Below, in pieces: positions 10,850 to 23,266 of a DNA stretch of 64,000 bases (position 1 is its first letter; each line of letters begins with the position of its first letter). A program made the translations under genes and the position numbers. Source of the DNA: Lasiodiplodia sp. COLG20 (Eukaryota; Ascomycota; Dothideomycetes; Botryosphaeriales; Botryosphaeriaceae); the NCBI GenBank assembly GCA_009801085.1, contig VNWV01000001.1, positions 8,122,001 through 8,186,000 on the forward strand, written 5' to 3'. The notes beneath the pieces are model-generated. The model was not told the origin of the DNA, ran no database searches, and saw only the letters and a program-made list of their open reading frames with translations.

Positions 10850-12787
10850 ATGGAACATGAAATGCGACACGCCCCAGATAGGCCGGAAAACAGGCCGCTG
10901 GTAGAACCGCATGAAGCGCAGCCCGGCGATAGCTCATCAGCTCAAGAAACTACTTTGCCACTGCGTCAGTGTGCTAGCAAACCATGGCGTTTCCCCTATG
11001 GCCCACTCAATCAGGAGCGAAACGAAATTCGACTGCTCACCATTCTGCCTGGAAAGTGGTCCAGCGAGGTTTGCTGTACATTGGAAACGGTTTCAATGGA
11101 TGACGACCCAGCTTACTACGCCTTGTCATATGTATGGGGAGACCCTGACGATACCGTAGTCATACGTGTGGATGGACAACCTTTCCAGGCAACCAGAAAT
11201 CTGTGGTATGCGCTGCGCCGATTGCGCCGCGAGACGCATGACCGAATTTTCTGGATCGATGCCATTTGCATCAACCAAGAGAACGACGAGGAGAAATCCC
11301 ATCAGGTTGCCAATATGGGGAGTGTCTTCAGGACTTGTTGCGAAGCGTTCCTCTTCCTTGGAGAACGCCAGTCCTGCATCGACTCGGATGCTGATGAGCA
11401 GCCGCACTCCTACATGGCTCGGAAAGCCTTCGAGCTAATTCACTTGTTCGATTCAAACAAGCACTTTGACGAGATCCCATGCTTCGGAAAAACCTCTGGA
11501 GGCCAGTTGGCTCTTTCAAGGCAATATAAGGATCACTTTGCTGCCCTGGAAGCGTTGTACCAATGTTCTTGGTGGACTCGCATCTGGGTAATCCAGGAAA
11601 CAGTACTTCCGAAGAAAGCTCATTTCCTTTGGGCTGGTGAAGAATGGGATTTTGAGAGTGTAGCTTCGGCAGCATCAAATTATCGAACGCACCGAGAAAT
11701 GTGCTGTGGACGACCTGGCCCCTTGGAAAGAGTAGATTTTCTGAATAGGCTCTATATCAGAATATCTCCAATGCTACATTTAAGACAAAGCGTGAGATCT
11801 TCACACACTAGAACGATTCTTGGTCTACGAAATCTTTGCATAGAACTGGAAGCTTCGAATCCGCGAGATCTCGTGTACGGGCTTCTAGGTCTTGTAAACG
11901 ATTGGAGTCCCGTCACTAATCCTCTTTCTCCAAACTATACGGGATCGCTGGAACACTGCTTTGCGACTATCTTCCTAAATTTTACAACGAACGATCCTAG
12001 CCAGGCATTATCAGGCCGCAGAGCTATAAACGTGATCAAGAAGCTACCTAGCTGGATGCTGGACTGGATCACTTCGCCATTGTCGTACGTGAGGTCCCTT
12101 GAGTACATGGGACAACTTCAGATGGTCAATTTTTTCAATTGTTCAGGGAGCAGTGCAAGTACGCTAACCATGGTTGGTGACTCACTTCTCATGGTGAAGG
12201 GTGTGAGGCTTCAAATATTGAAAGAGGTGGGCTTTCATTCCGACTTCGAAAGTTCTAGTGCTTCATTTGACGATATCATTCAGGAGTGGATGAAGATGGT
12301 AGGAATCGAGGTGCTCTCAACATTACCTCAGGAAAATGAGAAAGCAAAAGCCTTTTGGAGGACAATCATACATGGCCTTGTTTTTGAAGATTTCGGTCCT
12401 GATGAAATAAGAAGAGCTGAAGATGCCGATTATGTTAGGTTTCAAGCAAAGCAGGGGGTCAGTTTTCTGGATGGTTTCACCGCCAACCGGTGTACTCACT
12501 GGGAGGCCAAAACTTGTGCTTGGAGAAAGGCAATATTCATCACGGAAGGAGACAAACTTGGGTTAGCTTATGAAGAGGCAGCACCGCTGGATGAGGTCTA
12601 CCTGATCCTTGGGTGTAAGATGCCGCTTCTTTTGCGTCGGACTAATCAAATAGTCAAGGTTGATGGAATTTCGGATCCTTTTCAATCTTTCACCGTCATT
12701 GGTGACTGCTACTTGGATGGATTCATGGACGGAGAAGGCCTTAGTGAAGGCTGGGAAGACAGAGTTGAGACCATCGCATTAGTCTGA
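10850..12787 (+). CDS. HET-domain (heterokaryon incompatibility) protein
   Basis: Member of the large fungal HET family, whose domain (PF06985, TIR-related) triggers programmed cell death in non-self recognition. A single uninterrupted exon of 645 residues from the first ATG (10850); the frame is open further upstream but without an ATG. The three HET blocks are all present: ALSYVWGDPDD (~90), IFWIDAICINQENDEEKSHQV (about 133; first residues of a longer conserved run), and the CSWWTRIWVIQE block (~242). The C-terminal ~350 residues are a long helical-looking extension of the type seen in many HET proteins, with no WD, ankyrin or NACHT domain. Base composition is AT-richer than its neighbours, as is common for fast-evolving HET genes. 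The recognised partner is unknown. Confidence 0.92.
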   Translation: MEHEMRHAPDRPENRPLVEPHEAQPGDSSSAQETTLPLRQCASKPWRFPYGPLNQERNEIRLLTILPGKWSSEVCCTLETVSMDDDPAYYALSYVWGDPDDTVVIRVDGQPFQATRNLWYALRRLRRETHDRIFWIDAICINQENDEEKSHQVANMGSVFRTCCEAFLFLGERQSCIDSDADEQPHSYMARKAFELIHLFDSNKHFDEIPCFGKTSGGQLALSRQYKDHFAALEALYQCSWWTRIWVIQETVLPKKAHFLWAGEEWDFESVASAASNYRTHREMCCGRPGPLERVDFLNRLYIRISPMLHLRQSVRSSHTRTILGLRNLCIELEASNPRDLVYGLLGLVNDWSPVTNPLSPNYTGSLEHCFATIFLNFTTNDPSQALSGRRAINVIKKLPSWMLDWITSPLSYVRSLEYMGQLQMVNFFNCSGSSASTLTMVGDSLLMVKGVRLQILKEVGFHSDFESSSASFDDIIQEWMKMVGIEVLSTLPQENEKAKAFWRTIIHGLVFEDFGPDEIRRAEDADYVRFQAKQGVSFLDGFTANRCTHWEAKTCAWRKAIFITEGDKLGLAYEEAAPLDEVYLILGCKMPLLLRRTNQIVKVDGISDPFQSFTVIGDCYLDGFMDGEGLSEGWEDRVETIALV

Positions 12788-13430
12788 GATAACCTTCCAG
12801 TCCATCTCTTTCGTTTTGAAGACGTAAGACTATATCAGTGTATCTTCTGGCTAGACGCTTAGGCTGCAGTCGATCTAATTATGCTTTCAGTTCTGATTTT
12901 TCCTGTTTATTTTCTGCTCTGCTCCCTCAATGTACATATTTAATTGAAAGATGGGTAATTGGATTTTTGATCATTTTTAAATTCCGTGCTCAAGTTGTTC
13001 GATAGCCACGTTCGGTACAACGCGTCCAACACTCACGATCAACGATGTTACTGGTGGTCAAGCTACCCAAAAGAAACAGAAAAATCGCGAAGTCAGGGTG
13101 ATGGAGAGGGCATTCAGCTTCTGAGAACAGTGAAAGAACATATCTTCGTCTGAATTTCTTTGTCTGATAAACTAAGTCCAGAGATTATGCATAGGCATCA
13201 TTCAAATACTTTCCCCACCAGAACCGCTAGCCGCGTGCGCTCATCACGCCATCAAGCCAACGAACAAGTCCCACAGCGCCGGACTCCGAATATGCACTAG
13301 GACAGTCACGTCCCGGCCGACCATGCAAAAGGTCTAAAAATGGACAGTTCCATGCTTATCATGCTGCGCATCCAGGACCTTCAAACCCACCTACTCAATG
13401 AAACTTATTTCCCTTTCCTCGTCTCTGCTT
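12788..13430. other. Intergenic region between HET and SRP54 genes (convergent)
   Basis: 3' sides of two convergent genes; AT-rich between 12850 and 12990. Only untranslated regions are expected. Nothing else is recognised. Confidence 0.5.
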
Positions 13431-15077
13431 TCATCTCCTTCCCCGTCCAGCACCGGGCATTCCACCACCACCACCAAGCATCGACATCATCTTGCCGATA
13501 TCCATGTTGCCCAGGTCCGGCATGCCGCCGCCACCAGGACCGCCGCCGCCGCCCATCATCTTCATGAGCTGGCTCATATCAGGCATGCCCATGCCGCCCA
13601 TGCCACCCATACCAGGCATGCCGCCAGCGCCGCCCATGGACTGCAGGCGCTTGAGGGCTGCCTGCTGTTGCTGTTTATTGCCGAGGGCGGCCTGCCCCTG
13701 CTTGCCTTGGAGGTTCTTCATGCCCTTGCCCATCTTCTTGGCCATGCCGCCCATGAGCATGCGCTGCGACAGCAGCTCCTCGACCTCACGCACGCTCGTG
13801 CCAGAGCCCATGGCAACGCGCGTCATACGTGACGGCTCGTCCGTGAAGCACTTGCCGTCCGAGTCGAGCTCCTTGGTGGTCATGGAGTCGCAGATGTAGA
13901 TCATGCGCTTCAGCTTGAGGGAGCCTTCCTCGTCGTCCATGCCGCCCATGACACCTGAGAGACCCGGGATCATGCCTGCCATTTTTGAGAGGGGACCCAT
14001 CTTCATGATGTTCTGGAGCTGGTCTCGCAGGTCGCGGATGGTGAAGATACCCTCCTGGATGTGCTTCATCGTCTCCTTCTGGTCCAGCTTGAGGGACTGA
14101 ACGTGTTCAACCAAACCCTGGACGTCACCCATGCCAAGAAGTTTGCTGACGAAGCGTTGCGGGTCGAACTTCTCGAAATCCAGCATGTGCTCTCCAGTAC
14201 CCAGGAAAGCGATGGGACAGTGTGTTGCCGCAGTTGCGGAAATGGCACCACCACCTGCTGCAGCACCATCAGTCTTTGTCAAGATAATGGCACCGAAATC
14301 AGCCGTTTCCTTGAAAGCGCGGGCCTGGGATTCTGCGGCCTGACCAATGGACGAGTCGAGAACCATGATGGTCTGGTGAGGTTCTACGGCCCGCTGGATC
14401 TGGATCATCTCGTCGAACAAGTCCTGCTCCTGCCTATGCCTTCCACTGGTATCCACGATGATGATCTCAAAGCGCTCCTTCTTGAACTTTTCCACACCTT
14501 CCCTCGCCACAACCACGGGATCCGTCTGGGTCAAGCTTCCGTAGTAGGGGATCTTCGCCTTGGTCGCGTTCTGTTTCAGCTGATCGAAGGCACCGGCACG
14601 GAAGGTATCAGCGCAGACCAAACACGACTTGAAGCCGCGGGCCGAGTACCAACGGGCAAGCTTCGTACACGAGGTCGTTTTTCCGGAACCCTGGAGACCG
14701 ACGAACATGATAACATTGGACTTGCCCTTGCGCGGCTTGAAGGGCTCGGAGTGCGGGTCAACGAGCTTGACGAGCTCATCGAAAACGGCCTTTTGGATCA
14801 GTCGCTTCTTGTTCACGCCCGGCGCGATGTCCTTGAAATTGACAGCTTTCCGTATCGAGACGCGCAGGCCGGCGACTAGCTTGATGTTCACATCGGCTTC
14901 GACGAGGGCATTGCAGATTTCCTTGACCATGCGATCGAAGTCCTATGAAATTAAGTCAGCGTAGAGCCGGCGCGCGGAGAGCTATACTATGCGGCGCACC
15001 TTCTCATCCAAATTGGGCGCCCTGGTCAGATCTGACACAGCGGCGTTGATGCGCCGACCAAGGTCTTGGAGGACCAT
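13431..15077 (-). CDS. srp54: Signal recognition particle 54 kDa GTPase subunit
   Basis: SRP54 binds signal peptides and 7S RNA and, with its receptor, delivers ribosomes to the ER. Two exons, 15077-15000 and 14942-13431, give 529 residues. The N domain begins [17 protein letters not shown]; the GTPase G domain carries [10 protein letters not shown] (about 108-117), [17 protein letters not shown] and [11 protein letters not shown]. The M domain follows from about residue 325, with the usual Met-rich signal-binding helices ([13 protein letters not shown]). The C-terminus is an unusually pure Gly/Met tail (repeated GGM, GMG, GGGGG) ending in RGRR. The exon junction restores [14 protein letters not shown], as expected for eukaryotic SRP54. 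It is divergent from rrp15, with 345 bases between the start codons. Confidence 0.97.
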
Positions 15078-15422
15078 GATGGGCGACTTGTGCGAGAAAA
15101 GGTTCGGGGGGAAGTAGATGACCGGGGTGGTGCTAGGTGAGTCGTTGACGTGGTTGAAATTCCGGCCTGCGAACGGAGCGCGGCGGCGATGGGCGGGGAG
15201 TGGAGAAGCCAAGCACGAAGGCGGTGAGTGAGATAGCGCCCGGGCCAGGCTAAAGTAATTTGGTGTGTGGACAGTGCGCGGCAAGGTCTTCTTTTAAAAC
15301 ACGCCAGTCTTGGGAATTAGTTGCCATAGGCTGTTCACTTTGGCCTGGGGCGCAGCGCCGCGGGTCAAAAAAGTTCGGCGAACTGCAGAGCGCAGCAACA
15401 TCACCATCCACAACCCGCAAAC
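15078..15422. promoter_or_regulatory. Divergent promoter, srp54 / rrp15
   Basis: The 345 bases between two outward-pointing start codons must hold both promoters and leaders. Both products serve protein synthesis (SRP targeting, 60S assembly), so shared regulation is plausible but not shown. Confidence 0.5.
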
Positions 15423-16256
15423 ATGCCCGGCCCGTCCAGAACACCCGTCGCCCTCAAGAGGAAGAGAACGGAGCAGCTGCGTGGCAAGACCTCTAAGCGC
15501 CCCAAGAAATTTGTCAAACGCCAGACTGCGTATCACAGTTCAAGCGAGGACGAGAGCGGCGATGAGCAACCGCAAAAAGCTGCCGACACCTATGAATCCG
15601 CCTCTTCCGAAGACGAAGCCAATGATGCGCCTGATGGTGTCGCCGATGATGACGAGTTCTCTGACGCCGAGCTCGAGGACGCCGCCGAAGAAGCCTCCGA
15701 CGACGAAGGTTCCCATTCGGACAACGACGATGACGACTCTGATGCTGCCTCCAGTACCGCTCCAGGTCGGGCTAAGAAGAAGCGCAATGACCCGGAGGCT
15801 TTCGCAACATCGCTGCAGAAGATTTTGGGATCAAAGCTCAGTACTAGCAAGCGCGCCGATCCCATTCTGTCGCGTAGCAAAGTTGCACTCGATGCCGGCA
15901 AGGAGTTGGCGGAGGCGAAACTGGAAGCTAAGGCCCGCAATAAGCTGCGGGATGAGAAACACGCATTGCTGGAAAAGGGCCGTGTCAAGGATGTCCTGGG
16001 TGTGAATACGCCAGAGGTTTCGACCCAGCACATTCAGGAGGAGGAGCGCCGCCTGAAGAAGACTGCGCAAAGGGGTGTGGTCAAGCTATTCAACGCTGTG
16101 CGCGCCGCTCAAGTGAAGGGTGAGCAGGCTGCCAAGGAGGCTAAGATGAAGGGTGTTGTGGGTATGGATAAGAGAGATGAGAAGGTCAGCGAGATGAGCA
16201 AGAAGGGCTTCCTTGACTTGATCGCTGGCGGTGGAAAGAAGACAGCGGCCGCATAA
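15423..16256 (+). CDS. rrp15: Ribosomal RNA-processing protein 15 (RRP15)
   Basis: Nucleolar factor needed for pre-60S assembly and processing of 27S pre-rRNA. One exon, 277 residues. The N-terminal 40 residues are Lys/Arg-rich (KRKRTEQLRGKTSKRPKK), consistent with a nuclear/nucleolar signal. A long acidic Ser/Asp/Glu tract follows (about 40-115), then the Rrp15 domain from AFATSLQKILGSKL with DPILSRSK, through the helical EERRLKKTAQRGVVKLFNAV segment (~205) to SKKGFLDLIAGG at the C-terminus. These are the conserved Rrp15 elements. The ATG at 15423 is the first in frame. Confidence 0.95.
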   Translation: MPGPSRTPVALKRKRTEQLRGKTSKRPKKFVKRQTAYHSSSEDESGDEQPQKAADTYESASSEDEANDAPDGVADDDEFSDAELEDAAEEASDDEGSHSDNDDDDSDAASSTAPGRAKKKRNDPEAFATSLQKILGSKLSTSKRADPILSRSKVALDAGKELAEAKLEAKARNKLRDEKHALLEKGRVKDVLGVNTPEVSTQHIQEEERRLKKTAQRGVVKLFNAVRAAQVKGEQAAKEAKMKGVVGMDKRDEKVSEMSKKGFLDLIAGGGKKTAAA

Positions 16257-16319
16257 ATCACGCCAGAAACACCTCAAAACGGGATCTTCGGGAGAACTGC
16301 AAAAGATAATGGATTGGGT

Positions 16320-17375
16320 TTATTTCGCCCTTTCTTCACGTTTGATCGCGACCATATCCTCCACGCCGCATTTCCTGGCGTCCAGGACCCCAGCTTTGCT
16401 CAGGATATCAATCGTCTTGTCTACCACTGCCGGATTGACGCCCCTCACTTCCTCGGCGAACCTGACCGTCTTGGTCCATTCCTTGGCATCCTCTGCTGAG
16501 TAGTCCAGTTCGGTCGAGATGTATTCGATCGCCTCCTGCTGGTTTTCCTTGTAATGCTGAACACCCTTGTTGATGGCATCGCTCATCGTCTGCATGCGCG
16601 TGTCAGTTGGATCCCGCGCTACGATGTGCCAGCTTGGCCAAGGCGTATATATTTCGCCAATCCGCTTGATCTCGCCATTGTCGTAGTAGCGCTTGGAAGT
16701 GAAGTGCTCCCACATGAAGAAATCAGCTGTGCCGTCATTGACCGCCTCACGGAGTTTGGCGAACGTGTTGAGAGGGACAACTTCAAAGGGTGGCTGGCCA
16801 GGCTTGGACTGAGAGAGCCATCCATGCTGGTCGGCCAGCACAAAGCCCATCACGTAGGATCCGCTGTAATGGAACCAATAGAATTAGCTTCGTATCTCTT
16901 ATTCCGCCAACACTCCAGTTCAGATCGTGATTGTACGCACCTTCCAATGCGACTGACGCCAATCTTTTTTCCTCGCAGCCCGTCCACGCCATTGATGTCC
17001 CTCTTCGTGCCCGTGCTGATCGCCCAGCACAGCGGCGTCTCAACATACGTGCCCACCAATTGATAACCCGCAGCCTTTGCATCGCCTTTCTCGGCAATCG
17101 CTTTCCCAATACCTGCAACCCAGCCCTCGGTAAGACCAATGCCGACGTCAATTTCCTTGCTCTGTAGCGATTGAATCATGTGGCCGGTGCCGGACGGGAA
17201 TGGCACCAGATCGGCCTGGAGACCGTAGTGCTTATGCGCGAAGTGGAGCGGCGTGGAGAAATGCTCTGAAGTGGTAGCATGTCAGCTCTTGTCACTGCTG
17301 TACAAGCCCACTGAGGCAATTGTGCGAAGGATGTCGTTTACCCGGAACGTAGCCAATGCGTAGTTTTTGCGCCAT
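16320..17375 (-). CDS. Ca3427-like / THI5-NMT1-like substrate-binding-fold protein
   Basis: Resembles the fungal Ca3427 group, intracellular proteins with the fold of bacterial periplasmic binding proteins for sulfonates/nitrate and related to NMT1/THI5. Three exons, 17375-17342, 17265-16941 and 16863-16320, give 300 residues. Visible elements: strand-turn MAQKLRIGYVPEHFSTPL at the N-terminus, the ligand-cleft segment VPFPSGTGHMIQSLQSKEID, GLRGKKIGVSRIGSGSYVM, and a helical C-terminal hinge region. There is no signal peptide, so it is probably cytosolic; no ABC permease genes are nearby. Its ligand and role (precursor synthesis or small-molecule binding) are unknown. It is head to head with the monooxygenase gene, and its stop codon lies 63 bases from the rrp15 stop codon. 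Confidence 0.82.
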
Positions 17376-18009
17376 GGCGGCTGCGGAGGAGAAAGCGGCT
17401 CGGCAGGGTGTCGTCAGCGATTTCGGGACGAAAGATGCGCGGAGGAAGGAAGTGCGCAGCATGACTGCTGGATGAGAATTATTTGAAGTATCACGGAAGC
17501 GGAAACGGACGGGTGCTAGGTGCGAAAGAATGCTACATGATGAGGTGGGGCGGGGCAGCTAAAGCTTCCGGCGGGGAGACGACAAGCTCGGGGAAGGCGC
17601 GCCTAAAATTCGATGACGAGCAACTTAGACCATCCTGGCTGCAGCCGTGAAAAGCCGAGATAGACAGGCTGTCTCAAGCACGTCAGCGCTTATCGATAGG
17701 ACAACCGGCTAACCATCCGATGTCGTTCGTTCGCGGTGGCCGAAAATGTGCAACTCCACGAGTCAGGTGAAAAGGCGCGAGAAAGTGGGCTGAGCGTGCG
17801 CAGGATGCCTTTCTACTAAGGCGCGCTTTTTCTTCGTCTTCCTCCGTTATCTCTTCTTCGTCCTTCTTCTCTCATTACGCTCCCGCGTAAAATCGTGATT
17901 TCTGCGAGTCGGTTCTGGGGCCAAGATACCTTGTTCTACTCGTTGCCGTTCGTCCGTTTAGGTGCTTCGTATGCTCGCAGACCGGATACCCAGACTATTT
18001 TCACGCGCC
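17376..18009. promoter_or_regulatory. Divergent intergenic region, Ca3427-like / monooxygenase
   Basis: About 630 bases between two outward-facing genes, with a CT-rich stretch at 17825-17875 typical of fungal core promoters. It includes an in-frame ATG at 17971, 13 codons upstream of the monooxygenase start used here. Confidence 0.5.
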
Positions 18010-19688
18010 ATGTCTTCTGCAAACGCTGTGGCTAGCAGTCCGCTTCGGTTCAATGCAAAGAAGGTTGCAGTTGTAGGAGCCGGGCCGTGTGGTCTGGCAG
18101 CGCTCAAGTGAGTCACGAGTTATCACATCAAAAGAAGCATTACGCCCTACAACTAAGCATTTCCTCAATGCCTGAGTCACAACTCTAACTTGAATAAAGG
18201 TATCTAAGCGCGGAAAAGAAGTTCGACAGGCTGGTGGCTTTTGAGCAGCGCAGCTCACCGGGCGGCTTGTGGAACTACACGCCTGAAGACCGCGACGATG
18301 GCTCCTTTGCCGTGCCGAAGACCAAACCGACCAAGGAAGATCTTGACAAACCGGTATGGGGTGCCAAATCTACCGTGAACGGTGCTATCAACGGTGCCGT
18401 GGGCAACGGCGATGCGAAAGAAGCCAAGTTCATCTCCCCCGTGTATGAGTTGCTGGAGACGAACATCCCCAAGCAGCTTATGCAGTATCACGACTTTGCG
18501 TTCCCGGAAGAATCACAGCTGTTTCCCAAACACTGGACAGTCGACAAGTATCTCAAAGACTATGCCACAGAAGTTGAGCACTTGATTCAGTTCCAAACCC
18601 AAGTCGTCGACGTGAAGCTTCTGGATTCCAAGGAAACCGATGGCCTCGTGGAGGAACAATGGCGCGTCACCACTAAGAACGTTGTGACTGGAGAGTCCGC
18701 GGAGGAAGTTTTTGACGCGGTAGTCGTTGCAAACGGCCACTTCTACATACCATTCATCCCGGAAATCGAGGGAGTTCAGGAGTGGCACAAAGCACATCCC
18801 GGCAGCATTACACATTCCAAGTTCTACCGGACCCCGGGTACTTTCAAGGATAAGGTCTGTTAAAACGAACTGAATATGCAGTCGTCCTTAGCTAATCCTT
18901 CCTAGAAAGTCATTGTTGTGGGAAATAGTGCTTCTGGCCTCGACATCGGCAAGCAAATCGGCGGTTTCTGTTCGCTACCTCTCATCAACTCGATCAAGTC
19001 CGAGTCCTACATGGCGCGGGGCAAAGATTCGTTCAAGAAAGAGGTCCCTCCGATCAAGAACCTCGACCCTAGCACGCGCACCGCGACTTTCGAAGACGGT
19101 ACAACCGACTCGGATATCGATGCCATTGTCTTCTGCACGGGCTATCTCTACTCGATGCCCTTCCTGTCCGACCTGCAGCCGGCGCCTGTCATAGACGGTA
19201 CCCGAGTGGAAAACACGTACCAGCACGTCTTCTACACACCGCACCCGACGCTGTCCTTCCTCGTGCTCAATCAGCGTATCATCCCGTTCCAGACAGCGGA
19301 GGTCCAGGCAGCGGTGGTGGCGCGAACACTGGCTAGTCGGCTGACGCTGCCGGCAGCGGCCCAGATGCGGGCGTGGGAGTTACACACGCTGGCCGTCAAT
19401 GGCGAGGGCAACGATTTTCATACACTGGCCTTCCCCAACGACGCCGACTACATCAATACCATGCACGACTGGGCTGTCACTGCCGAGGGGGAGGGCAGCT
19501 CTGTAGGAAAGACGCCGCCACGATGGACCGAGTGGCATTACTGGTGCCGGGAGCGGTTCCCGGACATCAGGGCAGCGTTTACGGGGAAGGGAGAGGAGAG
19601 AAAGAATGTCAGGGAGTTGGTAGAGGTGGGATTCGATTTTCAAGAGTGGAAGAAACAGAAGGAATTAGAGGCGAAGGAGCTGTTGTAA
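18010..19688 (+). CDS. Flavin-containing monooxygenase (FMO-like)
   Basis: FAD- and NADPH-dependent monooxygenase of the dimethylaniline/N-oxide-forming class. Exons 18010-18107, 18200-18854 and 18906-19688 give 511 residues. The FAD motif is VAVVGAGPCGLAAL near the N-terminus, followed by SPGGLWNYTP. The FMO signature region reads HSKFYRTPGTFKDK, the second (NADPH) Rossmann motif is VVGNSASGLDIG, and FCTGYLYSMPF matches the ATGY element. The C-terminal part holds the HDWAV and WTEWHYWCRERFPDIR segments common in fungal members. An upstream in-frame ATG at 17971 would add 13 residues with three Arg and no acidic cluster; I used the second ATG because most family members start just before the FAD motif. 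Substrate unknown. Confidence 0.9.
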
Positions 19689-20896
19689 GCGAGACATCGC
19701 TAGTTAGACGACGGAGAAAGAACTAGATTAGAGGTGTGAAATAGCTGGTGTTTTTTAGATGCAGAGCTTCCAATATCGTTCTTGTGTTATTGTGCTGTGG
19801 TGCCATGCTGCCGTCGCGTGACCAGCTTGCGATATCGTGAAACGTACAGTAAGTAGTGACGCAATAGATCGAGCTTTAATATGGATCAGATAGCTTTCCA
19901 AGAGCCAATTGGCAGCAAATCCGCAGTGCCCAGGAAATGCGCAGCAGCGTGTTATGGAGACGAGAAATTGAATCACAGGGATCACTTATTTCTGCCTTCC
20001 TCTCATCAGGCCAAAATGCCAACGCCCACGTGCTGCGTTTGGAACAGGGTCTCGCAGCTAGGCAGCAACAAGGCATGGCGGGGTGTCCTCGGGCGTCGAC
20101 GGCTTGCCTGTTTCTGAAACGCGGAATCATGGCAGCGAAGAGCGGGTTGTGCTTCCGCGCTGGCGACCGGGGCAGCAGCCATTGAACGCAGCGACGATAT
20201 GTAATTGTCGATGTTGGGGAAGCTCGGGCGTGGCGACATTCTGGAAGAGGATCAGCGGGCGGTGGGCAGGCGCGTGGCTCCTCCTATCCCTTGTGGGGAT
20301 TCGCCAGCTGCGTTGCCGAATGGCGTTGTCGCCGATGGATTTGGTGACGGGAGGAGGCATCCAGATCCCGCGCACCCTCAGCCGCGCGACTCTCCGTCTC
20401 TCAAGCCCCCGCGAGCTTCGTCTTGAGCCAGCCGTGTTTTGCAGTTGCACTGCCGCCTCCTTTTATAATCTCCGCTCCGTGTGCCGGAAGCCCATCTCAC
20501 CGCCACCGACGGGACCCTGGGCTGCTTGATCGACGACGTCCCGCGGCTTACTAGTTAGGCGGTCGCCTGCAAGTGGACAGCAGCCAAACTGCCCTCGCCC
20601 GCGCCAAACTTCGTCTTCGCTCCAGCCTCACCCTCTCAGCCCTACCCACCTACCGCACACCACCTCGCCGCAGAAGCGCGTGTCTACCGGCCTCAATCCG
20701 CGCGTGCGACCCTTCGTATTCGCTCTCCCACCGTCCGCCCTCCTGACTAGCGCCCCCCGCGACACCGAGGCCGTCGTCGAGAAAAGTACCTCCACGCCCA
20801 AAGCCGCCACCCGGGGCTAGCTCCCCTCTTCTCCCTCGACCTCTTGCCATCTATTGCCTCGACCGACCCTGCCGCACCCCTCCCTCCGCCGCCGTC
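19689..20896. other. Intergenic region upstream of calcineurin A
   Basis: About 1.2 kb. The last 350 bases (20550-20896) are strongly pyrimidine-rich with few purine blocks, as expected for the promoter and long leader of a highly expressed fungal gene. Open frames in the rest look like chance. No stress-response or Crz1-type site is claimed. Confidence 0.5.
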
Positions 20897-22895
<1,999 letters not shown>

Positions 22896-23266
22896 GATAC
22901 CCGGCAGTAGATGAGGTCACCCTTATGTTGATTGAAACCATAGCGAGGGCATCCAAGGGGTTGGTAAGACGGGGAATGGCCGGGACTGGGAGCATGACGG
23001 CCCCGCACCTTGGGACGCCCCATCGGCCCATAGTTTTTAAAACGCTGTTAACCTGTACTTGATGATAATGAACCGAGTACTGCTGGGGGAGTGCCACTGT
23101 GATATTTTTGTGAAGGTGCAGCAAATGCAAGCGTGAGGGCAGTCTTGGCAGCAGGCATGACGAAATGCACAGGCACCGCGACTTGGAGCGGACCGCGGAG
23201 CTTTGAACTTCTGCATCTCTCCCGCCGCGCGTCAACCAGTCGCAACAGAGCGCCCCAGCGGCCCCA
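22896..23266. other. Intergenic region, calcineurin A to mitochondrial protein gene
   Basis: 371 bases containing the calcineurin 3' UTR and the promoter of the next gene on the same strand. No motif stands out. Confidence 0.5.
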
